A DNA stretch of 64,000 nt from Massilia violaceinigra (GTDB lineage Bacteria; Pseudomonadota; Gammaproteobacteria; Burkholderiales; Burkholderiaceae_D): positions 3,534,001 to 3,598,000 of the forward strand of contig NZ_CP024608.1 in assembly GCF_002752675.1 (NCBI RefSeq). The letters are read 5' to 3'. Under the pieces are notes generated by a model. It was not told the DNA's origin. It worked only from the letters and a program-made list of their open reading frames with translations, and searched no databases. Below, one piece after another: positions 28,813-39,004 of this stretch. Position 1 is the first letter of the stretch; every line of letters begins with the position of its first letter. Both the position numbers and the translations under genes were made by a program.

Positions 28813-31800
28813 GTGATCTGGTCAGACCGCTCAAGCAAGTTGACGGTCAAACGCAGTAATGCGAATAGTGCGACCAAATATGTGGTCTACGGGACGGACA
28901 ACTCCGACGGCGACATCGTTGGCGGGGAGCAAAACGACAGCCTGTTCGGCGGCGGCGGTGCCGACGTCGTCAACGGCGGTGCGGGTGACGACCATCTCGA
29001 AGGAAATGACGGCGCGGACGCCGTCACCGGCGGTGCCGGCAAAGACAAGCTGCTGGGCGGCAGCGGTGACGATAAACTCGACGGTGGCGTCGGCAACGAC
29101 CTGTTAAACGCTGGCGAAGGTAACGATACCTACGTCTTCAGCGGCGACTACGGCAATGACACCATCTACGATCTCGGCGGCATGGGCCATGTGCAGATCG
29201 ATGGCGTCACCATCGGTAAAGGCACCGGCAATGGCAAGCGCGACCAGTGGCGCTTCGACATGGGCGGCGGCGCATCGGCCACCCTGGCGTTACTGGACGA
29301 CCCGGAAAGCAGCACAGGCAAGAAGCTGGTCATCGCCAAGGGCGATGATGGCAAGAACAGCGTTACCATCGGCAATTTCGATCTCGCCAGGGCGCAGGCC
29401 GGCGGCTATCTGGGCATTCAGCTCGATGGCACGGTCAAGGCAGCCATCAAGGTCGGCGGCGGCGACAACCTCTGGCACCAGCCCGGATTCGATCCGAACA
29501 GCTTGGCCGGCGCCAGCGTCGATGTGGTGGAAGGCACCGGGCGCACCTTCACCGTCTACCTGAACCACGCGGCCAAGGCAGGGCAGAGCGTCACCTTGAA
29601 TATCGGTGGCACGGGTGGAACCTTGAAAGCCATTCTCGGCGACATTACGGTTCCCGCCAGCGGTGCGGTCATCCCCCTGGTGGAAGGGCAAACGCAGGTT
29701 TCGTTTGCACTGGTCCAGGATGGGCCGTTGAGCGCCAGCGCCAGCGCGACTGTGATGGCGACAGTGTCCGGCAAGGACGGTGCTGCCACGACGAATACCT
29801 TCACCCTCGCCTTGAAAGACGTTGGCGAAATCATGCTTCTCTACAAAGGCGATCAAAGCCCGGCGCTGAGCAGTCCGGAGGCGCGGTATAACTGGGCGAC
29901 GTCCCAATGGCAGGCCGACGGCACGCTGACCAATGCGGTCGCCCAGGCAAATTTTTTCGATGTAATTTACGGCAGCATCGTGAACGACAAACTATTCGGC
30001 TTTGGCGGTAACGACGCGCTTAGCGGTGACATGGGGGCCGACTACATCGATGGGGGCGATGGGGAGGACATGATCGGTGGCGGCGAGGGTAGTGACTACA
30101 TTCTGGGAGGGAAAGGAAACGACTACATATATAGCTCATCAATCTTGAGCGTGCCTGAAAGGAGGGATGCGAAAGACAGCTACACGCCCCGTGCGGGTGA
30201 GCAACTCCTGACCACCGGCGCCAATTGGGGCGTCACGCTTAAGCCGATGGCGGAAGGGGGAAATAGTCTCATGACGTATGGCGCCAACCCGCCTTACGGC
30301 GACGATCCGGATTACATCGACGGTGGCGAGGGTAACGACAACCTCAATGGTGGCAATGGCGCGGATCATATTCTTGGCGGCGAGGGTGTCGACGGCATTT
30401 GTGGCCTTGGCGGCGATGACGTGCTCGAAGGTAATGACGGCGACGACGACATTGAGGGAGATGGTAATACCTCGCCGGATAATTACAACTTTGCGCCCGC
30501 AGCCCTGCATGGTAACGATTTCATCGATGGCGGGGCCGGTAAAGACAGGTTGGAGGGCGATGGCGGGTCTGATGTTCTTTTTGGCGGCGCGGAAAACGAT
30601 AGCTTGGTGGGGGACTCAGGCGGAAAAACCCATGACAAGGACAACGACAATCTTGAATATCACGGTGAAGACTACCTCGACGGCGAGGATGGCGACGACT
30701 ATCTCGAAGGCGGTGGCAAGAACGACACGCTGTACGGTGGCTCTGGCGCTGACAATTTAATGGGAGATACCAGCGCCGACAACCTCACCTCACCTGCGGA
30801 CAACCCCCTGATGTGGGGCGACGACTATCTTGACGGTGAGGAAGGTAATGATTACCTGACCGGTGGCGGGGGCGATGACGCCTTGTTCGGCGGCATTGGC
30901 AACGATAACCTGTATGGCGACTCTTATGGCGCCACCTCCGCTGCGAGCCACGTCAAGGTCGAGTTCCAAGGTAGCGACTACCTTGACGGCGAGGATGGCG
31001 ACGACTATGTGATTGGCGGTGCAAGGAACGATACTTTGTATGGTGGCTCAGGCAACGACAACCTGATCGGCGATATTCTCGCCGCTGACGTGGGAGGTGG
31101 CGAAGGCACGGTCGTATGGGGAAATGATTATCTCGTCGGCGAAGATGGCGACGACTATGGCCAAGGCGGCGGCGGGGATGACACGCTAAGCGGCGGCATT
31201 GGCAAAGACGTTCTGTTCGGTGACGAGCGAAGCGCGCTTCTCGAAGGCGGCTTTCAGGGCGACGACATGATCGACGGTGGCGAAGGCGACGATCAGCTGA
31301 TCGGTGGCGGCGGCAAGGATAATCTGATCGGCGGCGCCGGCGACGACTTTTTGCTCGGCGATGATGATGCCGCCACCTTGGCGGTCGAGTTCAATGGCAA
31401 TGATTTCCTTGACGGCGGCGACGGTAACGATCGGCTCGGCGGCGGCGGTGGCGACGATGTGCTACAGGGCGGCGCTGGAAATGACGTGCTCGATGGCGGT
31501 AGCGGTGCCGACGTGCTCGACGGCGGCGACGGTGACGATGTGTACAACGTCGACAATGAGGGCGATATCATCCGCGAAACCGCACCGTCGGCAACAGGAG
31601 CTGCTGGCAAACAATCGTCATCGGGAAGCGGCCTTGATCACATCGGCGGCACATTGATGATGGCGAGCAGCCCGTCTGCGGCAGTTGTGGCCGGTACGAG
31701 TGTCGACAATGTTAATAGCAGCGTCAGCTACCAGCTTGGCGACAATCTCGAAAACTTGACGTTGACGGGCGACGGTGCCATTGATGGCACTGGAAATGAA

Positions 31801-34800
31801 CTTGCCAATGCCATTTACGGCAATGATAAAGACAACCAGCTTGATGGCGGCACCGGGGTCGACTTCCTGAGTGCCGGTGGCGGTGCGGATCAACTTACCG
31901 GGGGCATGGGTGATGATGTGCTCGAGGGTGGTGCCGGCAACGATGTCTATCTGTTTAAGCGTGGCGACGGTAGAGACACCATCGACAATGTCGATCTGCT
32001 GCGCAATACCGGCAATCTGGCGATCCCCCAGGCAGTGGACGTCCTGCGTTTTAGTGCAGACATTACGGACACGGATATCATCGTTTCCCGTAACGGGGAT
32101 CATCTGGCCTTGATGATCAAGGGCAGTAATGAGCAAGTCTTCCTAAACAATTATTTCGCTGCCGATACGGTGGCGGGAACAATCGTGTCCGACAGCAAGG
32201 TCGACCGCGTCGAGTTCGCGAACGGCGTGGTCTGGACCCCGGAGAAAATCGCGGCAATGGTTCATCGGCAGGAAAATAATCAATCTCCGGTTGCCGGACC
32301 TGGCGTGCCGCTTCTGAAAGCGCGTGCGGGCGATTCGTTCAGCTACGTCCTCGCTTCGGCGAACCTGACCGATCCGGATGCGGACGACACGCTACACTAT
32401 AGCGTCACATTGGTGGGCGGCGCGGCAGCGCCTGCATGGGTCAAATTCGATGCCGCTACTCGTACGCTGTCTGGCACACCAGATGACGCCAGCGTCGGAC
32501 AGTTGGTGCTGGTCGTGCTGGCGACCGACAATTATGGCGCCGGTACCGGGATCGGCATTGCCGTGGACATCGGTGCGGCCAACCGCAAGCCGGTATTGAG
32601 TGCGGCCCCGGCCGATGCAAAGGCATCACGCGGTACGCCGTTCAGCTACACGGTGCCTGCCGCCTTGTTTGCCGACCCCGACAAGGATGCGCTGACCTAC
32701 AGTGTGACCTCGGACAAGGGCGCCAGCCTGCCATCCTGGCTGAACTTTAATGCCAAAACGGGTGTACTGAGCGGTACCCCGAGTGCACTCGATCACCTCG
32801 TGCTGGCCATCACGGCCACCGATGCGCACGGCCTGAGCGCGCAAACGCTCATGAAACTCGATGTTGAAAACCGCGTGCCAACGTTCGGTTCCTGGTCTCA
32901 GGTGCCAGGAGGGGCGGCGAACGATCCGTGGAAATTTACCGTGCCCCAAGGGAGTTTTACGGATGGGGATGTGGGCGACGTGCTGACATATACGGCCACC
33001 GCGGCCGATGGCAGCGCGTTGCCGGCGTGGCTGAAGTTTGACACGGCCACCCGCACGTTTTCCGGCACGCCGCCAGCGGCGGGCAAGTATGAGGTGCTGG
33101 TCAAGGCAAGTGACGTCAACGGCGGAGTTGGTTCTGCCTTACTCCCGATCACGATCGACCTTAACCAGGTGGTCACCGGCACGGAGGCAGCCGATGCGAA
33201 AGAGGGCGGCTGGGGCCACGATACCCTCAAGGGTCTCGGCGGCAACGACACGCTGCTTGGTTCCTTCGGCAACGACCGTTTGGACGGCTGTGCCGGTAAC
33301 GATGTCCTCAAGGGCGGTGGCGGTGCCGACACCTATGTCTTCGGCAAAGGCTACGGCAACGACACCATCGACAACCAGGACCTGCCGTCGCAAGCAGGGA
33401 TCGACACCATCGAGTTCCTGCCGGGCGTTGCGGTGGGCGACGTCAAGCCGACGCGCTTCGACAACGACCTGATACTGAGTCTGCCGGCAACAGGCGACAG
33501 CTTGCGCGTGTTGAACTATTTCAAGGCCGACGAACTCGCGCTGTCCCAGGTCGAGTCCATCAAATTTGCCGACGGCACAACCTGGACCTTGGCCCAGATC
33601 CTGCCATTCTTGCTGGTTGGCTCTGCCGGTAACGACAAGCTGTACGGCACGGATGGAAATGACCTGCTCGACGGCGGCGCCGGCAACGACCGGCTCGATG
33701 CCGGCGCCGGCAACGATACGCTCGCAGGCGGGACCGGCAGCGATGACCTCATCGGCGGCGCCGGTGCGGACACCTACCGCTTCAACAAGGGCGACGGTAA
33801 AGATACGATTGCGGACGCCAGCCCGGCCGTCACGACACCGGATGTGGACCGGCTCGAATTCGGCGCCGGTCTCGCCCCAGCCGATGTCGAGGCCGTACGC
33901 GACGGTCCCACCTTGCGCCTCAATTTCGGCAACAGCGGTGACGGGGTCACCCTCTGGAGCTATTTCAGCGTCAGGACCGACCTGAATCTGGTGGTCGAGC
34001 AGATCGCCTTTGCCGATGGCACCTTGTGGACTCCGTCCCTGGTCCAGCAGGCGGTGTTCAGAGGCACTGACCTCGACGACAAGATCGATGGCTCCGCGGG
34101 CAACGATGTCATCAGCGGCCGCAAAGGGCAAGACAGCTTGCTTGGCATGCAGGGTAATGACACCCTGTCCGGTGGAGCCGGCAACGACGCGCTCGACGGC
34201 GGAGCCGGCGACGACCTGCTCGAGGGCGGGAAGGGACGCGACCGGATGGTAGGCGGTGCGGGCAACGACGTCTTTGTGTTCGGCCACGGCGATGGTCCGG
34301 ATGTGATCGTCAGTAGCGACACGGCGGCCGGCAAAGTCGATACCATCCGCCTCGCTGACAGCGTGCTGGCCAGCGATGTGCTGGTGGAGCGCTGGAAAAA
34401 CACGCTGGTGCTGACGATCCGCAGCTCCAAGGATACCTTGCTTGTCGAAGACTATTTCTTGGAAACGAACGGGGTGCGCACTGGCAAGATCGAGCAGGTG
34501 ACGTTTGCCGAGGGTATCAGCTGGAGTACGGCGGCCATCGATCAGATGGCGGTTCCCCACACAAACACAAAACCGTTTATCTCGGACATGCCATTCGATA
34601 TGAATGGCAACGTCAACAGTACATTCAGCGTGGAGTTGCCTACGAATCGGATCGTCGATCCCGATTATTATGACGTGCTGTCCTTCGCGATAGGCACCTT
34701 GCCTGGCTACCCTGCGGTACCTGCATGGCTGAAATTCGATCCCCTGACCATGAAGTTGTGGGGCACCCCAGGTGCGGGGGACCAGGGGACGGCGGCGTTC

Positions 34801-37800
34801 TACCTGTTCGGCACGGATCTGTATGGTGCGACGACCGCGCGCGAATTCAAGATCGACATCGGCCCTGTGAGCATCGCTCCCGAGCTCGCGATGGCGATAC
34901 CGGATCACGTCACGTCGCGAGGGACCCCAATCCAGTTCAGCCTGGGCGACGTGTTTTCGGACAAGGACAAAGGCGATGTGGTCGCGTACAGCGCCACCCT
35001 CAGTAGCGGCGGCGTCCTGCCGACATGGCTGAGCTTCGATCCGGTCACGCGTCAGTTCAGTGGCTTGCCCAATGTTGCGGGGACGGTGAGCGTCAAAGTC
35101 ACCGGAACAGATCTGGGCGGCAAAACGGCATCGGATGTGTTCGATATTGTCATCAGCGCCAACAATACCGTGACTGGCACTGCCGGCAACGATACCTTGA
35201 AGGGCGGGGCTGGCAACGACCTGATCAAGGGACTCGGCGGCAACGATGAATTCGAAAGCGGACCCGGACGCGATACGATCGAAGGCGGCACTGGCGACGA
35301 CACGTATGTCATCAATGACGGCGACGATACCGTGATCGAAAACGTCAACGAGGGTATCGATACGGTGCGTACAGCGCTGCCGGCCTACACGCTGCCGGCC
35401 AATGTCGACAACCTCGTGTTCAGCGGTGAGGGAAGCGGGGCCGTGCTCACTGGTAATAACCTCAATAATCATATCAGCGCGGGGCAGGGTGACCAGACGC
35501 TCGATGGCGGCATGGGCGCCGACACCATGTCCGGTGGTGCCGGCAATGACGCTTACCTGGTCGACAGCGCGCTCGACGTCGTCGTTGAACTGCCTGGCGG
35601 CGGGCACGACAGAGTCACTTCCAGCGCGAGCGTTACGTTGGCCGCCAACGTGGAATCGTTGGAATTGCTGGGAACGGCAAACATTGACGCCACTGGTAGT
35701 GCAACAGACAACACACTCGAGGGAAATGAGGGCAATAACCGCCTCGACGGCGGCGGCGGCAACGATTATTTCTACGGCCGCGCCGGCGACGATACCTACG
35801 TCATCGACAGCATCGACGACCTGGTTTTCGAGGATAGCGGTAACGATACGGTCGAAACGAGTATCAGCTCCCAATACGTTCTGTACGACGGCATCGAGAA
35901 CCTGACGCTGACCGGCGCCGCCCTCTCGCGTTTCGGCAACGCGCTGGACAATGTCATCAAGGGCAATGCGCTGAAAAACACCCTGTCCGGCCTTGCAGGC
36001 AACGATCAGCTGCTTGGCGCTGCCGGCGACGATACCCTGTCCGGCGGCGCGGGCAACGATGTTTATGTCGTCGAACGTGGCGATGGCAAGGATACGATCA
36101 TCAACGACGATGTGCTCGGTGCCGTCGATACGCTGCGCTTCGGCAAAGACATCGCCGAAACCGACGTCATTGCGCAACGCAGTGGCGACAATCTGCTTCT
36201 GCTCATCAAGGGCACCACGGATCAAGTGACCTTCTCCAAGTACTTCATCGCCGACGTGACCAAGGATGGCGCGATCGTTAACAACAAGATCGAGCGCGTC
36301 GAGTTCGTCAGCGGTGCCGTATGGGATCAGGCCAAGATACAGAGCCTGGTGGATATCTCCACCGCCAACAAGGTGCCTGTGCGCGGCCCGGTCACCGTGG
36401 CGCCGTTCAAGGCGGAGGTGGGCAAGCTGCTCACCTTCACCCTCGCAGCCAATACCCTGGTCGATCCTGATCCCCTCGATACCTTCGCCTACAGCGCATC
36501 GTTGACCAATGACGTGCCATTGCCGGCATGGCTGAAGTTCGATGCAGCCTCGCGTACCTTCACCGGCACGCCCACCGCCACCGACGTGGGATCGGTTCCC
36601 GTCAAGCTGTGGGGAACGGACAACCATGGCGGCCGGGGGGACATCGACCTCCCGCTCGTTGTCAGCCCGGCGAACCGCACGCCGGTCCTGGCGGCTGCGC
36701 TTACCGACCAGGCCAATGCATTGGGCACCGCATTCAATTACGTGGTGCCGGCTGGCGCGTTCACCGATCCGGATGCGGGAACGGTACTCAGCTACAGCTC
36801 CACGATGGCCGATGGCACGCCCTTGCCTGGCTGGTTGTCGTTCAACGCCACTACCCGCGCATTTGGCGGCACCCCGCCGGCTGCCGGAACGTTCAGCGTG
36901 AAAGTGACTGCCCGGGATACCGGCAATCTGAGCGCCAGCGATGTCTTCGATCTCGTCGTCAGTGTCAAGAACCTGACATTGACGGGGACTGCCGCTGCCG
37001 ATCAGCTCAACGGTGGTGCAGGTAACGATATCCTCAATGGCCTGGACGGCAACGACAAGCTCAATGGCGGTGCCGGCAACGATACCATGGACGGTGGCCT
37101 CGGTGCCGACACCATGACCGGCGGCGTTGGCGACGATGTGTATGTGTTCGATCAGGCATCGGACCTGGCAGTGGAAGCTGCGGACGAAGGCAACGATACG
37201 CTCAAGTCGGGCGTGAGCGCTGTCCTGGGCAACAACATCGAGGCGCTGACCCTGACCGGCACGGCTGCGATCAACGCCACCGGCAACGCCTTGAACAATG
37301 TCCTGACCGGTAACTCGGGCGACAACACGCTCGACGGTGGTAGCGGGGCCGATGTCCTCAATGGCGGCTCCGGCAGCGATCTCTACATTGTGGACAATGC
37401 CGGCGATATCGTGAACGAAGGCAACTATGTCGGCGTCGACACCGTGCAGACGGGCTTGAGTTACGACTTGGGCGCCTACCTCGACAATCTGACCCTGACC
37501 GGTAGCCTGGCGGTCGATGGCAAGGGCAATGCCGGTAACAACGTGCTCAAGGGAAATGCCAACAACAACGTGCTCGATGGCGGCGCCGGCTTGGATGCAT
37601 TCAGCGGCGGGGCAGGTAACGACACCTATGTCGTCGACAATGCCGGCGATACCGTGGTCGAGCTGGCTAACGAAGGCATCGATACCGTCAAATCCGGCGT
37701 GAGCAGCACATTGAGCGCGAACATCGAAGCGCTGTTCCTGACAGGCACGAACGGGATAGGCGGCACCGGTAATGCGATCAACAACCTGCTGGTCGGCAAT

Positions 37801-38571
37801 GGCGCCAACAATGCCCTGAACGGCGACGCGGGCACCGACCTGCTTCAGGGCGGCGCTGGCATCGATACCCTCACGGATACCTTGGGCAATAATCTGCTCG
37901 ATGGTGGCGCAGGCGTCGACATGCTCACCGGTGGTGTTGGCAAGGAGATGTTCATCGGCGGTACCGGCAACGACGTGATCGTCACTGGCAACGGGGCCGA
38001 CATCATCGCCTTCAACCGCGGTGACGGGCAGGATGTGGTGCATGCCAGCGCCGGCAAGGACGATACCGTCTCATTGGGCAAGGGCGTGCTGTACGCGGAT
38101 TTGCTGTTCAAGAAAACCGCGAACGACCTGGTGCTGGTGACCGGCGCGGCCGAACAGATCACCTTCAAGGACTGGTACGCGGCGCCCGCCAATCGCAGCG
38201 TTGCCAATCTGCAGGTGGTCATCGAAGGCGGCAGTGACTACAACGCTGCGTCGGCTAACAAGCTGAACAACAAGAAAGTAGAGCAGTTCAACTTCGACGG
38301 TCTGGTTGGGGCTTTTGATGCTGCCCGGACTGCGAATCCGGCATTGACGAGTTGGGCACTGTCGTCCTCCTTGCTCAATTTTTACCTGAGCGGCAGCGAC
38401 ACGGCGGCGATGGGCGGCGACCTTGCCTATCAATACGCCAGGAACGGCACCTTGTCGTCGATGTCGCTGGTGCCCGCCGGTGCTCTGTTGTCGAGTCCGG
38501 CGTTCGGTGTCACTGCGCAGCCCTTGCAGGCGGGTTCGGCATTACGCGACCTGTCGCCGCAGCTTGTGTAA
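28813..38571 (+). CDS. Giant RTX protein with cadherin-like modules, C-terminal part of a lipase-RTX protein
   Basis: The frame is 3252 aa from a GTG at 28813 that lacks a ribosome binding site; it is open back to the TAG at 28753. Blocks of GGxGxDxL calcium-binding nonapeptides (for example GGAGDDHLEGNDGADAVTGG) occur at residues ~30-105, ~390-900, ~1000-1050, ~1455-1510, ~1600-1660, ~1755-1820, ~2118-2170 and ~2735-3070. Seven cadherin-like/He_PIG modules (pattern LPAWLKFDxxTRTxSGTP) lie at about 1170-1450 (three), 1930-2116 (two) and 2530-2716 (two). Haemolysin-type related segments (DVLRFSADITDTDI) separate them. The C-terminal ~110 residues lack repeats and end SALRDLSPQLV, as expected for a type I secretion signal. 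The exporter at 19.4-23.0 kb is the likely transporter. Confidence 0.9.
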   Translation: MIWSDRSSKLTVKRSNANSATKYVVYGTDNSDGDIVGGEQNDSLFGGGGADVVNGGAGDDHLEGNDGADAVTGGAGKDKLLGGSGDDKLDGGVGNDLLNAGEGNDTYVFSGDYGNDTIYDLGGMGHVQIDGVTIGKGTGNGKRDQWRFDMGGGASATLALLDDPESSTGKKLVIAKGDDGKNSVTIGNFDLARAQAGGYLGIQLDGTVKAAIKVGGGDNLWHQPGFDPNSLAGASVDVVEGTGRTFTVYLNHAAKAGQSVTLNIGGTGGTLKAILGDITVPASGAVIPLVEGQTQVSFALVQDGPLSASASATVMATVSGKDGAATTNTFTLALKDVGEIMLLYKGDQSPALSSPEARYNWATSQWQADGTLTNAVAQANFFDVIYGSIVNDKLFGFGGNDALSGDMGADYIDGGDGEDMIGGGEGSDYILGGKGNDYIYSSSILSVPERRDAKDSYTPRAGEQLLTTGANWGVTLKPMAEGGNSLMTYGANPPYGDDPDYIDGGEGNDNLNGGNGADHILGGEGVDGICGLGGDDVLEGNDGDDDIEGDGNTSPDNYNFAPAALHGNDFIDGGAGKDRLEGDGGSDVLFGGAENDSLVGDSGGKTHDKDNDNLEYHGEDYLDGEDGDDYLEGGGKNDTLYGGSGADNLMGDTSADNLTSPADNPLMWGDDYLDGEEGNDYLTGGGGDDALFGGIGNDNLYGDSYGATSAASHVKVEFQGSDYLDGEDGDDYVIGGARNDTLYGGSGNDNLIGDILAADVGGGEGTVVWGNDYLVGEDGDDYGQGGGGDDTLSGGIGKDVLFGDERSALLEGGFQGDDMIDGGEGDDQLIGGGGKDNLIGGAGDDFLLGDDDAATLAVEFNGNDFLDGGDGNDRLGGGGGDDVLQGGAGNDVLDGGSGADVLDGGDGDDVYNVDNEGDIIRETAPSATGAAGKQSSSGSGLDHIGGTLMMASSPSAAVVAGTSVDNVNSSVSYQLGDNLENLTLTGDGAIDGTGNELANAIYGNDKDNQLDGGTGVDFLSAGGGADQLTGGMGDDVLEGGAGNDVYLFKRGDGRDTIDNVDLLRNTGNLAIPQAVDVLRFSADITDTDIIVSRNGDHLALMIKGSNEQVFLNNYFAADTVAGTIVSDSKVDRVEFANGVVWTPEKIAAMVHRQENNQSPVAGPGVPLLKARAGDSFSYVLASANLTDPDADDTLHYSVTLVGGAAAPAWVKFDAATRTLSGTPDDASVGQLVLVVLATDNYGAGTGIGIAVDIGAANRKPVLSAAPADAKASRGTPFSYTVPAALFADPDKDALTYSVTSDKGASLPSWLNFNAKTGVLSGTPSALDHLVLAITATDAHGLSAQTLMKLDVENRVPTFGSWSQVPGGAANDPWKFTVPQGSFTDGDVGDVLTYTATAADGSALPAWLKFDTATRTFSGTPPAAGKYEVLVKASDVNGGVGSALLPITIDLNQVVTGTEAADAKEGGWGHDTLKGLGGNDTLLGSFGNDRLDGCAGNDVLKGGGGADTYVFGKGYGNDTIDNQDLPSQAGIDTIEFLPGVAVGDVKPTRFDNDLILSLPATGDSLRVLNYFKADELALSQVESIKFADGTTWTLAQILPFLLVGSAGNDKLYGTDGNDLLDGGAGNDRLDAGAGNDTLAGGTGSDDLIGGAGADTYRFNKGDGKDTIADASPAVTTPDVDRLEFGAGLAPADVEAVRDGPTLRLNFGNSGDGVTLWSYFSVRTDLNLVVEQIAFADGTLWTPSLVQQAVFRGTDLDDKIDGSAGNDVISGRKGQDSLLGMQGNDTLSGGAGNDALDGGAGDDLLEGGKGRDRMVGGAGNDVFVFGHGDGPDVIVSSDTAAGKVDTIRLADSVLASDVLVERWKNTLVLTIRSSKDTLLVEDYFLETNGVRTGKIEQVTFAEGISWSTAAIDQMAVPHTNTKPFISDMPFDMNGNVNSTFSVELPTNRIVDPDYYDVLSFAIGTLPGYPAVPAWLKFDPLTMKLWGTPGAGDQGTAAFYLFGTDLYGATTAREFKIDIGPVSIAPELAMAIPDHVTSRGTPIQFSLGDVFSDKDKGDVVAYSATLSSGGVLPTWLSFDPVTRQFSGLPNVAGTVSVKVTGTDLGGKTASDVFDIVISANNTVTGTAGNDTLKGGAGNDLIKGLGGNDEFESGPGRDTIEGGTGDDTYVINDGDDTVIENVNEGIDTVRTALPAYTLPANVDNLVFSGEGSGAVLTGNNLNNHISAGQGDQTLDGGMGADTMSGGAGNDAYLVDSALDVVVELPGGGHDRVTSSASVTLAANVESLELLGTANIDATGSATDNTLEGNEGNNRLDGGGGNDYFYGRAGDDTYVIDSIDDLVFEDSGNDTVETSISSQYVLYDGIENLTLTGAALSRFGNALDNVIKGNALKNTLSGLAGNDQLLGAAGDDTLSGGAGNDVYVVERGDGKDTIINDDVLGAVDTLRFGKDIAETDVIAQRSGDNLLLLIKGTTDQVTFSKYFIADVTKDGAIVNNKIERVEFVSGAVWDQAKIQSLVDISTANKVPVRGPVTVAPFKAEVGKLLTFTLAANTLVDPDPLDTFAYSASLTNDVPLPAWLKFDAASRTFTGTPTATDVGSVPVKLWGTDNHGGRGDIDLPLVVSPANRTPVLAAALTDQANALGTAFNYVVPAGAFTDPDAGTVLSYSSTMADGTPLPGWLSFNATTRAFGGTPPAAGTFSVKVTARDTGNLSASDVFDLVVSVKNLTLTGTAAADQLNGGAGNDILNGLDGNDKLNGGAGNDTMDGGLGADTMTGGVGDDVYVFDQASDLAVEAADEGNDTLKSGVSAVLGNNIEALTLTGTAAINATGNALNNVLTGNSGDNTLDGGSGADVLNGGSGSDLYIVDNAGDIVNEGNYVGVDTVQTGLSYDLGAYLDNLTLTGSLAVDGKGNAGNNVLKGNANNNVLDGGAGLDAFSGGAGNDTYVVDNAGDTVVELANEGIDTVKSGVSSTLSANIEALFLTGTNGIGGTGNAINNLLVGNGANNALNGDAGTDLLQGGAGIDTLTDTLGNNLLDGGAGVDMLTGGVGKEMFIGGTGNDVIVTGNGADIIAFNRGDGQDVVHASAGKDDTVSLGKGVLYADLLFKKTANDLVLVTGAAEQITFKDWYAAPANRSVANLQVVIEGGSDYNAASANKLNNKKVEQFNFDGLVGAFDAARTANPALTSWALSSSLLNFYLSGSDTAAMGGDLAYQYARNGTLSSMSLVPAGALLSSPAFGVTAQPLQAGSALRDLSPQLV

Positions 38572-38614
38572 TTAACGGATCAGGAGCGGGTTGAATACCG
38601 CTCTGTCATTGCGC

Positions 38615-38646
38615 AAGCCGCCCTGCTCACACCGGGCGGCTTTTTT
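38615..38646 (+). terminator. Rho-independent terminator after the RTX gene
   Basis: Stem agccgccc / gggcggct with a 10-base loop is followed by a T run (38641-38646). It lies about 45 bp after the RTX stop codon. Confidence 0.88.
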
Positions 38647-38718
38647 GATCGCGTAGAGCAATTCATTCTTGTCGCATGGCGTTGGGAAACATGGTCCGGT
38701 CTTGGGAAGACTACCCCG

Positions 38719-38835
38719 GCCGAACAGGCCCAGGCTAGCGTGCAGCTTCCGATCCTGGACATCTTGCACACTTGGCTGACCAAGAACCAGGCCAAGGCCG
38801 TGCCGAAATCACTGATCGGCAAAGCGATCAGGCAT
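38719..38835 (+). pseudogene. Remnant of an IS66-type transposase
   Basis: The frame reads VQLPILDILHTWLTKNQ followed by KAVPKSLIGKAI, a segment found near the C-terminus of IS66 TnpC proteins. Nothing else of the element is recognisable nearby. The surrounding 38647-39004 is otherwise without a supported gene. Confidence 0.55.
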
Positions 38836-38859
38836 GAAAATTCTCGCGTGAGAATTTTC
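38836..38859. repeat. 24-bp stem-loop palindrome
   Basis: The arms gaaaattctc and gagaattttc are perfectly complementary around a gcgt loop. It directly follows the transposase remnant. There is no T run after it, so it is not a standard terminator. Confidence 0.6.
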
Positions 38860-39004
38860 GGTCGGGGGTGTGGTCATGTGTTCTTTGTCGTCGAGGCCGG
38901 CAGATCTGGTAAGTTGCCCGCCAGGCGATCCCGAACGAATTACCGCGTTGGAGCGATCATCAGAGAAGATCGGGGGAGGGGTATTTAGTCAGGAGAACGC
39001 AGGA

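Noticed and set aside
30000..38000. DNA-level tandem repeats as a possible CRISPR or satellite array
   Set aside because: The periodic pattern follows the 9-residue RTX repeat in frame, with variable third bases; there are no identical repeats with unique spacers.
33139..38043. Minus-strand frame of 1634 codons under the RTX gene
   Set aside because: It mirrors the repetitive G+C-rich RTX coding strand; the translation is low-complexity with no domain, whereas the plus strand has clear calcium-binding repeats.
38740..38988. 82-codon plus-strand gene
   Set aside because: The first third matches the C-terminal part of IS66 transposases and the remainder is unrelated sequence, so it is a remnant, not a gene.
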